Position numbers and translations under genes: made by a program. Shown piece by piece: positions 35,844 to 45,890 of a stretch of 64,000 nucleotides of DNA; positions within the stretch are counted from its first letter, which is position 1; the number at the start of each line of letters is the position of its first letter. The notes beneath the pieces were generated by a model. The model was not told the DNA's origin. It saw only the letters and a list, made by a program, of their open reading frames with translations, and did not search any database. Source of the stretch: Prevotella jejuni (GTDB lineage Bacteria; Bacteroidota; Bacteroidia; Bacteroidales; Bacteroidaceae). The stretch lies in the NCBI RefSeq assembly GCF_900187995.1, contig NZ_FZNZ01000007.1, positions 1-64,000 of the forward strand, written 5' to 3'.

Positions 35844-36066
35844 CTTGTAATGGACAAAGGTACACAGGTGACTATTTGATGAAGGTAGGTTTGATGGTCC
35901 TCTCAGCCAACGAGGGTTCAAGTAGAGTCCTCGAGCTGACTGCAGAGTAAGCCTTTCTTATTCTTTAGATAGGTATTATTCCCATGCAGAGTAGAAATCT
36001 ATAATCGCAATAATGTAAGTGTGTGTGTGGCATATCACGAATCATAATTAAAAAGAAGAATATTTA

Positions 36067-36789
36067 ATGATGAGTAAGTTATCGGTAATTCTATGGTTAT
36101 TATTGTTTGCGACAACATGTGTTGGGCAAGATAATTTAGGTAATAATAGTGACAAGGATTCTTTAAGATATAAGCGATTTGATATTGAGGAGTATAAGAG
36201 GTTAGCAAGAAAAAGTCCTACAGCTTATCGTATACGCAAAGAAGGAAAGTTGGGTGAGCTTATAGAATTAAGAGATGAATACGAAAAAAACTCCTTTGCA
36301 GGCTTTCGAGAGTCTCATACATATAGAGACTCTCCATACGAATATATCTATCTGTATAACACAGTGGGAAATATAACGGCATATTGTGCATACCTTTACC
36401 AAATGCCAGTAGGTAAAGGATATCAATTCGATGGTCATGGACATGAAGTAAAATATGTAGATTATGATTTGCCTTATAAGTTTAGCATAGATTCATTAAA
36501 AGTAAAAATGTTGCACCAATATGGTATTAATCTCATGGATAAGAAGGAAGTGTTTAGTGTAAGACGTTATGAAGAACGAGAGTATATTAAGCGACCGATT
36601 TATATAGTCTGTGCTCATTGGAAAGATAATAGGAATGACATTTATCTCATTGATGGGATTAATGGAGAAACATTATATATCCAGAAGGCTGTTGAAATAA
36701 TTCGGGATGATACTCCTACTGATTGGAAGAGTATAGAGAAATTATATCATGACTCTAAGAGTTCCTCGTCAATACCAACACAGCAATAA
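36067..36789 (+). CDS. Exported protein of unknown function, AT-rich
   Basis: 240 aa, not recognised. Signal peptide about 1-20 (LLLFATTCVGQ). The mature part is rich in Tyr, Lys and Asp, with YDLPYKFSIDSLKVKMLHQY in the middle and a C-terminal beta stretch NRNDIYLIDGINGETLYIQK that resembles PepSY-like or YD-type hairpins. Codon use is A/T-heavy (many ATA, TTA, AGA) compared with the core genes, which suggests recent transfer. It precedes a PoNi-like immunity gene by 37 bp and may be its partner, but no toxin motif is visible. Confidence 0.6.
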   Translation: MMSKLSVILWLLLFATTCVGQDNLGNNSDKDSLRYKRFDIEEYKRLARKSPTAYRIRKEGKLGELIELRDEYEKNSFAGFRESHTYRDSPYEYIYLYNTVGNITAYCAYLYQMPVGKGYQFDGHGHEVKYVDYDLPYKFSIDSLKVKMLHQYGINLMDKKEVFSVRRYEEREYIKRPIYIVCAHWKDNRNDIYLIDGINGETLYIQKAVEIIRDDTPTDWKSIEKLYHDSKSSSSIPTQQ

Positions 36790-36826
36790 TGTTATTGGAT
36801 TGTATTTCCTAATAAAAGAATAAGTT

Positions 36827-37633
36827 ATGGGTATATTTGATTATTTCTTTAGCCATGCTAAACAGAAGCAAGATAAACCTATTAGGGATAAAATAAAGAA
36901 TAGGAAATTCTTTAGCAATATGTTGATAGAACTCGCGAAAGAAAAAGGTGAAACCGAGAGATTAATATTGGAAGCGAATACCAACAAAAGGTTAGACACC
37001 GTATACTTACATTGGTCATTAGGAGAACAGTACATCTCTGAAATAGAAATAAAGTATTCTATGGATGCGAATATGACGGAATTAAAACGAATATATTCAA
37101 ATTCTTTGGAGTACTTTATAGCGGGTCTTGCTATTGATGACCCAATATATTTTGAAATCCTGAAACGAGTTTCGTTAGGTATTCTACTAAACGTTTCCTG
37201 TGCAGAGTTTCAGCAGCTTATTGATTATGTGGAACGGGTAGATAATCAGGCAAAGCCAGCTGATTGGACTCCAGACCTTTTACTCTGGTTTATGCTGAAC
37301 GCTCGGATGGGCGAGGATAAGATACAAACGCATGTAAATAAGCTTGCCTTCCCTAAGTTGTATAAAGGGCTTTTCAAATTAACACAGTTGTCTGATGCAC
37401 AAGCTGCGAAGAAAGCTTTGATAGATTACATCGGGAAATGGTATAACTTGAACAAAGATGCCCCTTGGTATAATAATCATTTGAAGACAAGCTGCTATCG
37501 TGGTTACTGGGCTTGGGAGGTTGCAGCTGTCGCAAAGATACTACGCATAGATGATTCTGACCTAAAGGATAATCCATTTTATCCTTATGACATGGTGCAT
37601 TGGGAAGAAGACTATACAACTAACGATGAGTAA
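36827..37633 (+). CDS. PoNi-like (DUF1910/DUF1911) immunity-type protein
   Basis: 268 aa, cytoplasmic and all-helical, without signal peptide. The C-terminal end SCYRGYWAWEVAAVAKILRI, with a following DNPFYPYDMVHW, matches my recollection of DUF1911, the domain of PoNi proteins that neutralise PoNe DNase toxins in polymorphic toxin systems. The N-terminal half would be DUF1910. No nuclease gene is found here, so it is an orphan immunity gene or acts with the secreted neighbour. Base composition is AT-rich like gene 36067, consistent with a small acquired cassette. Confidence 0.65.
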   Translation: MGIFDYFFSHAKQKQDKPIRDKIKNRKFFSNMLIELAKEKGETERLILEANTNKRLDTVYLHWSLGEQYISEIEIKYSMDANMTELKRIYSNSLEYFIAGLAIDDPIYFEILKRVSLGILLNVSCAEFQQLIDYVERVDNQAKPADWTPDLLLWFMLNARMGEDKIQTHVNKLAFPKLYKGLFKLTQLSDAQAAKKALIDYIGKWYNLNKDAPWYNNHLKTSCYRGYWAWEVAAVAKILRIDDSDLKDNPFYPYDMVHWEEDYTTNDE

Positions 37634-37746
37634 TAATGATCAGATACTGCTTTCATCTTGGAATATACGAAGCAGTAGACTTTTCTAAATTAGGAAGTGA
37701 TAGCATCTATTACGGTCAGAATATAGTACATAATATTACGAAATTA

Positions 37747-37848
37747 GTTTTATTTTCTTTTGCTGTCACATTTAACATTTCGTGTAAGTCCACTGTATAT
37801 TAATAACTTAAAGGGCTATAATGGATGACAGATATGACAGGAAACTTT
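37747..37848 (+). repeat. 100 bp dispersed TGTCA/TGACA repeat, copy 2
   Basis: Begins GTTTTATTTTCTTTTGCTGT and ends GGATGACAGATATGACAGG. Same orientation as copy 3 at 40452 and opposite to copy 1 at 18056. Confidence 0.8.
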
Positions 37849-37879
37849 ATTTAGAGATTTTGCTTTGCCATAAACAGAG

Positions 37880-37932
37880 AATGTCTATCATTCTAAAGTA
37901 GATTTTCATTTTCAGTAAGAATGATAGACATT
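37880..37932. repeat. Perfect 15 bp inverted repeat after the SGNH hydrolase gene
   Basis: AATGTCTATCATTCT (37880-37894) and AGAATGATAGACATT (37918-37932) with a 23-base loop. It lies just past the stop codon at 37964 of the minus-strand gene, where a terminator is expected, but has no T run on either strand. Confidence 0.8.
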
Positions 37933-37963
37933 ATCGTATAGGAGTCGAACGATGTGGATGTTA

Positions 37964-39205
37964 TTACTTCCTTTCTGTCAATGGTCGTTGACTGGAGGGA
38001 GTTGGTACATTCAACTCTTCGAGTCTCTTGGCAGCATATTCTCCCATCGCCTTATAACCCTTAGGGTTGGGATGCAACCAGTCACCAATCTGCCACTCTT
38101 TACGCAAACGGTCGGGTGATGAAGGGTCACGCATGAGTACATCAAAATCGATGAAACCGTCGATTTCATGGTTTGTTCTTATCCATTCGTTCACCGTCTT
38201 ACGTGCTGCATCACGTGCCTCTGTAAAGTAGCCTTTACAGCCATTGAAAGGAGTTATCGTACCCATATAAACCTTCAAGCCACGTTGGCGAGCCTTCTTA
38301 ATCATCACTTGATAGGCTTCAATCAACTGACGAGCAGTTTCTTCTGGATTGGTTGACGTACCGATATCATTAATAGCCTCGAAGATGATTACGGCACGAA
38401 GTCCTCTTTGTCCCAAGATATCACGATCGAATCGTTCCTTTCCTGGCTGTCCTAAACCTACGGAGAGAATACGATTATCTCCAATACCAAGATTCAATAC
38501 ACCTGTTTGGGGACTCTTTGGGTCATGTTCGCCATTTAGTACGGCAGACATAAAGTCGGGCCAACGGTCTTGTGCATTTGTCACACAACCCTTTCCATCG
38601 GTAATACTATTACCAAGGATGGCCACGCTGGAAGCAGAGGCATCAAGGACATCAATAGCAGAAATATTAAACCAATGATCCTCTTTGAAAGCTGTTGAGA
38701 AATCAGTATTAGCATTTGTCACACCACGTAATATATAGGATGTAGTACGTGAACCCATGTGAACAGTAGGTTCTTTTGGTGCTTTAAGATAGTTAATCGT
38801 AATTGACAAACGTTCCAAAGGTTGTAAATCGAATTTCAACGCATCAGAAAAGGCAGCCTTACCAGCAGGTATCGTTACCCGACGTTTATTATTAAAACGG
38901 AGATACTTAGCTGAATTCTTCTGTATCTCTGACCCTTCTCCAGCCTTTGCAATATAAACACTGGTAATCTCAACAGGCTCAGAAGACAGTTCATTACTCA
39001 ACTGCAAACGAATAACAGGACCACCGATACTCACCTTCACCACCTGTCGTACGGAACGATTGGTCATTTGATTGTTATAAGGCATAAAGCCCTTGTCTAC
39101 TGTCTGTGGCGCACAAGCCCATGTACCTACCCAACGTTCTTGCTGTGCATAAGTGTTGAGTGTGATAAAAAGTAATAAAACGAATAAAATCTTACGTGTA
39201 AACAT
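37964..39205 (-). CDS. Exported SGNH/GDSL-family hydrolase
   Basis: 413 aa. Signal peptide about 1-20 (LNTYAQ), an N-terminal beta-sandwich (about 25-185) typical of two-domain carbohydrate esterases, then the SGNH domain. Block I is AILGNSITDG with Ser200; the last block GDWLHPNPKGY supplies Asp and His. The block I residue before Ser is Asn instead of Asp. Likely removes acyl groups from glycans or other esters in the periplasm. The SusCD loci 1.5 kb away suggest a glycan link (inference). A TTG at 39229 would add 8 residues; the ATG at 39205 is preferred. Confidence 0.85.
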   Translation of the reverse strand: MFTRKILFVLLLFITLNTYAQQERWVGTWACAPQTVDKGFMPYNNQMTNRSVRQVVKVSIGGPVIRLQLSNELSSEPVEITSVYIAKAGEGSEIQKNSAKYLRFNNKRRVTIPAGKAAFSDALKFDLQPLERLSITINYLKAPKEPTVHMGSRTTSYILRGVTNANTDFSTAFKEDHWFNISAIDVLDASASSVAILGNSITDGKGCVTNAQDRWPDFMSAVLNGEHDPKSPQTGVLNLGIGDNRILSVGLGQPGKERFDRDILGQRGLRAVIIFEAINDIGTSTNPEETARQLIEAYQVMIKKARQRGLKVYMGTITPFNGCKGYFTEARDAARKTVNEWIRTNHEIDGFIDFDVLMRDPSSPDRLRKEWQIGDWLHPNPKGYKAMGEYAAKRLEELNVPTPSSQRPLTERK

Positions 39206-39355
39206 TGTCCTGAATTTATTTCCTCCCAAGTCCTCCTTAATGTCTTCTGAAAATGAGAACTATCAGAAAGCGTATCTCTGTTGGTGGAAGGATGATGATA
39301 AATAATGATATATTTTGATGTATAATGCAATAAAGGATAAATTTCCTAAATCATG

Positions 39356-40267
39356 TTACTGTAGGTTTAACGAATTGATGAGGCTCTTTATTTCCTCCCT
39401 CATGTATTTCTTAAAACCATCTCCGTCGATGATTTCGATATCTTTGAAAAGCCCGAGAACAAATCTACCCAAACCACGATAGTCACAGACTTCTATGTCT
39501 AAGAGCCACGAGCCATCCTCATTCGGTGTAAGATAATGCGCCCCTTGTGGATATTCTTCCTTAAAGAGATTATGTGACAATTGGCCTAAACGTAGTTTTA
39601 CACGGTGATGTTCTTCACCACTGAACATAAAGATATCCGTGAACACCTGCCTATGCTTGTCTTCATGTAGCCATGGGGAATCTAATATTTCTACTCCTTC
39701 CATACGCGATACCTTGAATGTCTTGTTCTGTTTCGATACCAATTCATGACAGCGTACATCCTCATTGTTATTTAACAAAAGGTAAGGTTCCACAAGTCGG
39801 TCCTTTAGTGTATGGCTATGCGGACTTGAATAACCGATTAAGCGAACCGTCTTCTTCTCTGCCATTGCCTTGCGCAAGAGTTTTATGTTACTATCCATTT
39901 GCTTATGTATGGGCGAGTTTATGGATACAGAGAAATTATAAGTGTTCTCTAACTTCTCTCTTAGTTGGTTTACCATTTCGCTGTCATTACCCGCTATCGT
40001 CAGCACACTATGGATAGTCTTCACATCTTGATTTGTAAACTGAATTGTTTGCAGCAACTGTGTGAAGAAAGGAGATCGACGGTCAATATGGTAATAGCCT
40101 TGATTCTTGAACACGATAAAACCTGCATGTTTGATGAAGTCAAGTAGGTAATAGAAATTCCTTCGCGACAACTCCATCCGCTCACACAACTCTTCGACCG
40201 TATAGTTACGTCCGTCAGACAATAGAATCAAAAGCTCTAACTGCTTCTTTAATTTATCGAATCTCAT
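39356..40267 (-). CDS. WYL-domain transcriptional regulator
   Basis: 303 aa. N-terminal winged helix (about 1-60, YTVEELCERMELSRRNFYYL) followed by a WYL-type ligand-sensing region (about 130-230: RLIGYSSPHSHTLKDRLVEP) and a C-terminal WCX-like domain. WYL proteins sense nucleic-acid or nucleotide-like ligands and regulate transcription. It is located between the hydrolase gene and the SusCD loci on the same strand; whether it controls them is unknown. Confidence 0.82.
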   Translation of the reverse strand: MRFDKLKKQLELLILLSDGRNYTVEELCERMELSRRNFYYLLDFIKHAGFIVFKNQGYYHIDRRSPFFTQLLQTIQFTNQDVKTIHSVLTIAGNDSEMVNQLREKLENTYNFSVSINSPIHKQMDSNIKLLRKAMAEKKTVRLIGYSSPHSHTLKDRLVEPYLLLNNNEDVRCHELVSKQNKTFKVSRMEGVEILDSPWLHEDKHRQVFTDIFMFSGEEHHRVKLRLGQLSHNLFKEEYPQGAHYLTPNEDGSWLLDIEVCDYRGLGRFVLGLFKDIEIIDGDGFKKYMREEIKSLINSLNLQ

Positions 40268-40451
40268 TCTTATAATGAATAGATATATGGTATATAACGC
40301 AGAAACAACACTTTTATTAATCTCTGCAACACTTTTTTATGCCGAATCATACCTAACCACTGACACTACCCTCAATAACAAAAGGCTCTTCTCATAGCAA
40401 GAGATAATGACTCCCTACCAAGAGCGAGATATTTATACACCATACAAGAAA

Positions 40452-40555
40452 AGTTTTATTTTGATTTGCTGTCACTTTTAACATTTCACATAACCCTATT
40501 GTAGACTAACGAGTTAGACAAGTACTTTGGATGACAGGAATGACAGGAAAATTAG
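40452..40555 (+). repeat. 100 bp dispersed TGTCA/TGACA repeat, copy 3
   Basis: Begins AGTTTTATTTTGATTTGCTG with TCAC following, ends GGATGACAGGAATGACAGG. Lies upstream of the WYL gene and downstream of susD copy 1. Confidence 0.8.
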
Positions 40556-40627
40556 TTTTAGAGAGACAAACAATCTTCTCTGTAATAAAACAATATATGT
40601 TTAGAAGCTAATAAACGATTTGAGTTA

Positions 40628-40669
40628 AAAACAAAGAAAGGCAGAAAGAAACCTGTTCTCCCTGCCTTT
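40628..40669 (-). terminator. Terminator of the SusCD-1 unit
   Basis: 8 bp stem AAAGGCAG / CTGCCTTT (40637-40644 and 40662-40669), followed on the minus strand by CTTTGTTTTT, 22 bp after the susD stop. Confidence 0.75.
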
Positions 40670-40690
40670 ACATTTATAATAACATAAGAC

Positions 40691-42310
40691 CTATTTGTTC
40701 TTCACAAGATCATTATAATCGATCTCGTTCTGTGGAATTACCCAAGTCCACTTATTTCCGTCGCCTACTGCAATTGTTTTTGCAACAGCAGCGTGTGCAT
40801 TACCACCTTCAGCAAATGAGTGACGAACAACAGGAATGTTCCAACGCTTGTAATCACTCCATGCAAAGCCCTCACCCCAAAGTTCAACCTCACGGTAATC
40901 CTTGATTTCATCAAAGAGGTCAGTACCAGTCTTCGTACATGTATAGCTTGCGTTACGACCTGTACCAGCATTCAGTTTAACCAATGCAGCCTGTGCAGCA
41001 GCTGTGTTACCCAAGAAATAATTAGCCTCAGCCTCGATGAGAACCATCTCACTTGAACGGATAAAAGGAAGATAACTAACACCTGGCTGTGCTGTTACCC
41101 AGAACTTCATTTGGCCATCCAAGTAGATATAACCTGATGCATAAGCAGCAGAGAGACCAGATATCTGGTGCTTCTTAACGATAGAGTCAGCCTGTGCCAA
41201 CACACTCTCATTACCCGATCCTAAGATACCATAGGTCTGGTTTACCTGTGCATTGTCAGTAATATCAATGCTGCGGAACTTATCTGCAGTGATAAAGAGC
41301 TGCTTACGAGCATCATTATTAGGAATACGAGTAATCAACTCATGACCAATAGTACCAGCACCCGTACTCTGCGTAGTTGCATAGTGACCGTTACAAGCGC
41401 CCTGTACACCATAAGCCCAATACCAGTTTTGCTCACTTGCATCGCCATAGCTACCAAGAATCCATTCATCATTTGGCTTATAGAAACCAGCTGCGTATGC
41501 TTCACCTGTCATCAAAGGACGACCATCCTCAGCTAATTTAGCCTGCGCCAAAGCAGTAGCGTAGTCCTGACGAGTCAAAGCAGCACGTGCGTAGACAGCG
41601 TGAGCTGTATTTAAATCAGGAATCCAACACTCTGATGTTGAACGTGTCACACCACTTTCACCGAAGAGCTTGATCGCCTCCTGACAGTCCTTGTAAATCT
41701 GAGCATAAGTCTCAGCAAGTGTAGAAGCCTTCAGTTCACCCGTAGAAGTGTCAAGACGCAAAGGCAATCCCGTAGAAGCACCATTGTTACTATCCTGCCA
41801 ACGATAGCAGTAGTAATGTACTAACTTCTCAAATGCGTATGCGCGGAAAGTCAATGCAGAAGCCTTGATAAACTTCTTATCAGCATCAGTACCCTTAGCA
41901 TTATCAATATTTGCAAGGAGAGCATTTGCATTGTTAATGATCTGATAGTAATAAGTCCACGCATAAGAATCATAGATACTTGTTGAACGGAAGTGGAATG
42001 TCTGATTATGGATAGGAGCCCAACCTGAAGCATAACGGTTATAGTTATAGTTCTGACTTGGAAGATTCTCATATAGACGCATTATCGCATTTTCACCTGC
42101 GAATCCTTGACCATAGTAGTACTGCTGTACAGTCATCGACTTTGCAATACCATTCAAGGTGTTACGCGCATTGCTTGTATTAGCATATGCTGCAGAAGGC
42201 TCAGCCGACTCTGCTGGTGATACATTGAGATAATCACTGGAGCAAGAAGCTGTTATAGCAGCTACTGCAATAAAAGCCCCTGCGGTGAATTTATTTATTG
42301 AATATTTCAT
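40691..42310 (-). CDS. SusD/RagB-like surface lipoprotein (locus 1)
   Basis: 539 aa. Lipoprotein signal with lipobox AITASC (Cys23) followed by SSDYLNVSP, the typical SusD start. The RagB/SusD fold is helix-rich with TPR-like units (KASALTFRAYAFEKLVHYYC) and a C-terminal RAXD-type end (EIKDYREVELWGEGFAWSDY). It caps the partner SusC barrel at the cell surface and binds the substrate, probably a glycan or peptide. It starts 28 bp after susC-1. No glycoside hydrolase is adjacent, so the substrate cannot be inferred. Confidence 0.93.
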   Translation of the reverse strand: MKYSINKFTAGAFIAVAAITASCSSDYLNVSPAESAEPSAAYANTSNARNTLNGIAKSMTVQQYYYGQGFAGENAIMRLYENLPSQNYNYNRYASGWAPIHNQTFHFRSTSIYDSYAWTYYYQIINNANALLANIDNAKGTDADKKFIKASALTFRAYAFEKLVHYYCYRWQDSNNGASTGLPLRLDTSTGELKASTLAETYAQIYKDCQEAIKLFGESGVTRSTSECWIPDLNTAHAVYARAALTRQDYATALAQAKLAEDGRPLMTGEAYAAGFYKPNDEWILGSYGDASEQNWYWAYGVQGACNGHYATTQSTGAGTIGHELITRIPNNDARKQLFITADKFRSIDITDNAQVNQTYGILGSGNESVLAQADSIVKKHQISGLSAAYASGYIYLDGQMKFWVTAQPGVSYLPFIRSSEMVLIEAEANYFLGNTAAAQAALVKLNAGTGRNASYTCTKTGTDLFDEIKDYREVELWGEGFAWSDYKRWNIPVVRHSFAEGGNAHAAVAKTIAVGDGNKWTWVIPQNEIDYNDLVKNK

Positions 42311-42337
42311 ATTATTCCCTTTTTAAATTCTACAATA

Positions 42338-45300
42338 TTAGAGATCGACTGTCAAACCGAAGTTGAACACACGTGCAGATACATAAGTATCGTCACTGTC
42401 ACCATTAAAGCTATACTGTGGGTTCAAACCCTTACGGCTTGTGAGTGTAAAGAGATTCTCAACACCAGCCTTTACTGAAATGCCACCAAGACCCCACTTG
42501 GTTACCAATGCCTTTGGCAAACGATAAGTGAGCATGATATTCTTCATAATGAAGTAAGAAGAACTTGTCAACCAACGGTCACTAACAGCATTATTATCAT
42601 TGCTTCCATTGAAATCAAGGATAGGTGTACCATTAGGATCGATACGGTTAGGAGAAGTAGCTGTCATACCATCAGGTGCACCATTCCAAGAGTTAAGTAC
42701 GTCCTTATGGAGTGCGGCTGCTGAAGAAGCCGAACCAGTAGACATCAATGACCTATAAGATCCATCCATTGTCTTACCACCAAGGCTGTAAGTCATCAAC
42801 ATTGATAAACTCAAATCCTTCCAACGAAGGTTAGATCCAAATGAGCCATAGACAGAAGGAAGAGCTGTACCAGCCCACTTACGGATTGCCTGAGAAGTAG
42901 ATGTAGTGTACTTTGTTCCATTGATTTCAACGAGGTCACCTGCTGCAGAAGCAGTAGCCTCCTTTTCCGGGTCAAGGTCATAGAGAGACTTACCAGTCAT
43001 TTGATCAACACCTACAAAGTGATAAGTATACCACTCATAAGCAGAATGTCCCTCTGAATAGTTCTGCTGACCATGCAAGATATCTTTTCCCTTAGGCAAC
43101 TTAAGTACCTTGTTACTCAATGTGGTAGCGTCAAAAGAGAGGTTCCATGTCCAATCCTTAGAACGAACAACATCACCATTTAACATGATTTCGAAGCCAC
43201 GGTTAGAGATTGTACCGATATTCTGATACTGTGTAAGGTTCTCAATAGCATCATTACCGAAGAATGAACCTGCTGACAATGGGAAACGAACTTCGAAGAG
43301 CAAGTCTTTAGAACGCTTATCGAAATAACCCAAGCTAAAGTTCAAACGGTCAAAGAGCGTACCCTCAACGCCGAAATCGAAAGTCTGTGTAGTCTCCCAT
43401 TTCAAATCGAGAGCTGCTAACTTCTGACGTACCAAAGCAGGGTTACCACCATTCTTTGTAATGTAATAAAGTGCTTGATAACCATAGAAATTAACAGCAG
43501 CATCATTACCTACCTCACCGTATGAAGCGCGAGCACGTAAAGCATCAACCCACTTTACATTCTCCATGAATTTCTCCTTCTTAATGTTCCAGTTTACGCC
43601 AGCTGAGAAGAAGTTACCCCAACGCTTATCCTTGTGGAACTTAGAAGAACCATCACGACGGAGAGAGAAGTCAAGGAAATACTTCTCGTCATAGTTGTAA
43701 CGGAGACGACCAAGGTAAGATTCTGTTCTATAATCTTCAAAGTAACCTTCTGTAGCAGAGTTTAATACGAAATTACTCAACGCACCTAAGCCTTCAATGG
43801 CTGCGTTTGAATTCATCACACGAGCATATTTCTTGTTCCAGCTATAGTTCTCATGACCGAGGAGAACATCAACGTGGTGGAGATCAAAATTATGATCCCA
43901 GTTCAGAAGTTCCTGTCCTGTGTAAGAGACATACTGATAAGCATATTCTGACAAACGACCATTGTTAGAAGCACCATCACCGATAACAGGGTTATTATAG
44001 GTCTGACGATTTTCATTAGAATGGTTCAAGTCTACTTTTCCTGTCAAAGAGAAACCATATGGCAAACTGATTTTTGTATACAACAGACCATCCAATACGT
44101 TTCTGCGTACACGGTCCATATCCATCGTCATCTCGTAAGGGAGGTTACGGTTTTCAAGATACTCAGATGTTGTATCATACTGCTTGTTGCCATCTGCATC
44201 CAAAGCGTATGTACCATCAGCGTTATGCAAATAAACAGGATAAACAGGAGCCATGTAACGAGTTACATAGAATGGATTAGCATAGAAAGCTTCTTTAGCA
44301 TCTGCATTATAGCTTCTTACAGAAGAAGTACCAGAGAGGTTCAAACCTAATTCGAGCCACTTGTTGGCTGTATATTGTGTATTAATACGACCAGTAAAAC
44401 GCTCATAGCCAGAGTTTAAGGTATAACCTTGCTCATTCAGATAACCAGCAGAAGAGTAGATATTGTACTTATCGCCTGCTATACCAGCAGAAAGGCTATA
44501 CTCTTGACGATGACCAGTACGCTCAACTGCTTTCTGCCAATCAAGGTCGTCATAACCAGGACGAATAGATGCAATCAGCTTACCATTTGCATCAAAGAGG
44601 GCATTACCAGCAGCATCATAGATATTACGCTTTACATAATCACTCATTAAATGCTCAGTAGCAAAAGTACCAGCTGCAGCCTCAGTTGAAGCGATACCTC
44701 CAGAGAGGGCATAATTCCTCATTGCTACCCAAGCAGCCTCCATCCATTCGTTTGGACCTAAACGGTCATACTCAGGGATACCACGTCTGTAGAAACCCTG
44801 GTCCATCTTCAAAGAGATATTTGGTTTAGAAGAGAATTTAGCCTTCTTTGTTGTAATCAAGACAACACCATTAGCTGCACGGTTACCATAAAGAGCTGCT
44901 GAAGAAGCATCCTTCAATACAGACATAGACTCGATGTCGCCAGGATTTAACTCGGCAATATTACCTTCAAATGGAGTACCATCAACAATATAGAGAGGCT
45001 GGTCAGCATCTTTAACCAATGTACCCACACCACGAATATGAATCTTTGGTGTAGCGCCAGGTTCGCCATAGGAGTTATTTACCTGTACACCAGGAGCAGA
45101 ACCTTCCAGTGCACCCGTTACCGTAGTACTAATACGATCAGAGATCTTCTTAGAGTCAACAACGGCAACAGAACCAGTAATTGATTGACGCTTAGCGGTA
45201 CCGTATGCCACAACAACGAGCTCATCAAGATTCTTGTCATTCGGATTTAAGGTAACTTTCATGTTGCTTGAAGCCGTAACAGTCTTTGATGCCATACCAA

Positions 45301-45523
45301 CATAAGACACAACCAACTTAGCTCCTGCAGGTGCTGAGAGACGGAATTTTCCATCAATATCAGTCACAGTACCAGTCTGAGTTCCAGACACAAGGATAGA
45401 TGCACCCACAACAGGTTGCCCGTCACTTGAGGATACTACAGTTCCGCTAATCTCTGTTTGCGCCAGCGCTGTTCCTAAACTTAGGAAGAGGCCGACTAAA
45501 AACATCATTAGTCTTTTTTCCAT
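42338..45523 (-). CDS. SusC/RagA-family TonB-linked outer-membrane protein (locus 1)
   Basis: 1061 aa. Signal peptide 1-22 (MEKRLMMFLVGLFLSLGTAL). A carboxypeptidase-D-like beta-sandwich (about 24-100, ISGTVVSSSDGQPVVGASIL) precedes the plug (about 115-225, with IHIRGVGTLVKDADQPLYIV and ASSAALYGNRAANGVVLITT) and a 22-strand barrel. It imports large ligands with the SusD lipoprotein and TonB. The first 25 codons and the promoter region are nearly identical to susC-2, while the rest is only distantly similar. Confidence 0.94.
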   Translation of the reverse strand: MEKRLMMFLVGLFLSLGTALAQTEISGTVVSSSDGQPVVGASILVSGTQTGTVTDIDGKFRLSAPAGAKLVVSYVGMASKTVTASSNMKVTLNPNDKNLDELVVVAYGTAKRQSITGSVAVVDSKKISDRISTTVTGALEGSAPGVQVNNSYGEPGATPKIHIRGVGTLVKDADQPLYIVDGTPFEGNIAELNPGDIESMSVLKDASSAALYGNRAANGVVLITTKKAKFSSKPNISLKMDQGFYRRGIPEYDRLGPNEWMEAAWVAMRNYALSGGIASTEAAAGTFATEHLMSDYVKRNIYDAAGNALFDANGKLIASIRPGYDDLDWQKAVERTGHRQEYSLSAGIAGDKYNIYSSAGYLNEQGYTLNSGYERFTGRINTQYTANKWLELGLNLSGTSSVRSYNADAKEAFYANPFYVTRYMAPVYPVYLHNADGTYALDADGNKQYDTTSEYLENRNLPYEMTMDMDRVRRNVLDGLLYTKISLPYGFSLTGKVDLNHSNENRQTYNNPVIGDGASNNGRLSEYAYQYVSYTGQELLNWDHNFDLHHVDVLLGHENYSWNKKYARVMNSNAAIEGLGALSNFVLNSATEGYFEDYRTESYLGRLRYNYDEKYFLDFSLRRDGSSKFHKDKRWGNFFSAGVNWNIKKEKFMENVKWVDALRARASYGEVGNDAAVNFYGYQALYYITKNGGNPALVRQKLAALDLKWETTQTFDFGVEGTLFDRLNFSLGYFDKRSKDLLFEVRFPLSAGSFFGNDAIENLTQYQNIGTISNRGFEIMLNGDVVRSKDWTWNLSFDATTLSNKVLKLPKGKDILHGQQNYSEGHSAYEWYTYHFVGVDQMTGKSLYDLDPEKEATASAAGDLVEINGTKYTTSTSQAIRKWAGTALPSVYGSFGSNLRWKDLSLSMLMTYSLGGKTMDGSYRSLMSTGSASSAAALHKDVLNSWNGAPDGMTATSPNRIDPNGTPILDFNGSNDNNAVSDRWLTSSSYFIMKNIMLTYRLPKALVTKWGLGGISVKAGVENLFTLTSRKGLNPQYSFNGDSDDTYVSARVFNFGLTVDL

Positions 45524-45635
45524 AAATTCTCTCTTTAATTAATATAATAAATAAACTATTTCAGACTCAAATATTAATACGTAAGGTTCTACAAACTATA
45601 TACAAGTAATGGTAGGTATTATATTTAACACTTTG

Positions 45636-45667
45636 CAAAGATAGTGCACCATTTTTAAAGTTCCAAA
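45636..45667 (-). promoter_or_regulatory. Promoter of SusCD-1
   Basis: Minus strand TTTG (45667-45664), 20 bp, TATCTTTG (45643-45636). Leader about 107 nt. The same box and flanks recur at SusCD-2. Confidence 0.85.
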
Positions 45668-45890
45668 TGGAAAAGAACATAATAGATTAATTTTCACATT
45701 TATTAATAATACATAGTAAGAGAGTATAAGCTTTTTGCATGAAAATAAAGGAATTATTGTTTAATATACGTTATAAACACATCATACTGTAAGTATTACA
45801 CTCCAAGAAGGTGTTAAATATCAAATGAATGTTAATTATTTAGCTTGGCAAAAGTGGGTGTTAAACTTGGGTTAGAACAAAGCTATAAAA

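Noticed and set aside
35853..35861. Minus-strand TACCTTTG box after the TPR regulator gene
   Set aside because: It would transcribe only antisense into the regulator gene; no start codon or gene follows, so it is probably chance.
35844..36066. Possible gene remnant between the TPR regulator and the AT-rich cassette
   Set aside because: Somewhat GC-rich with short complementary words, but no frame or similarity that I could support.
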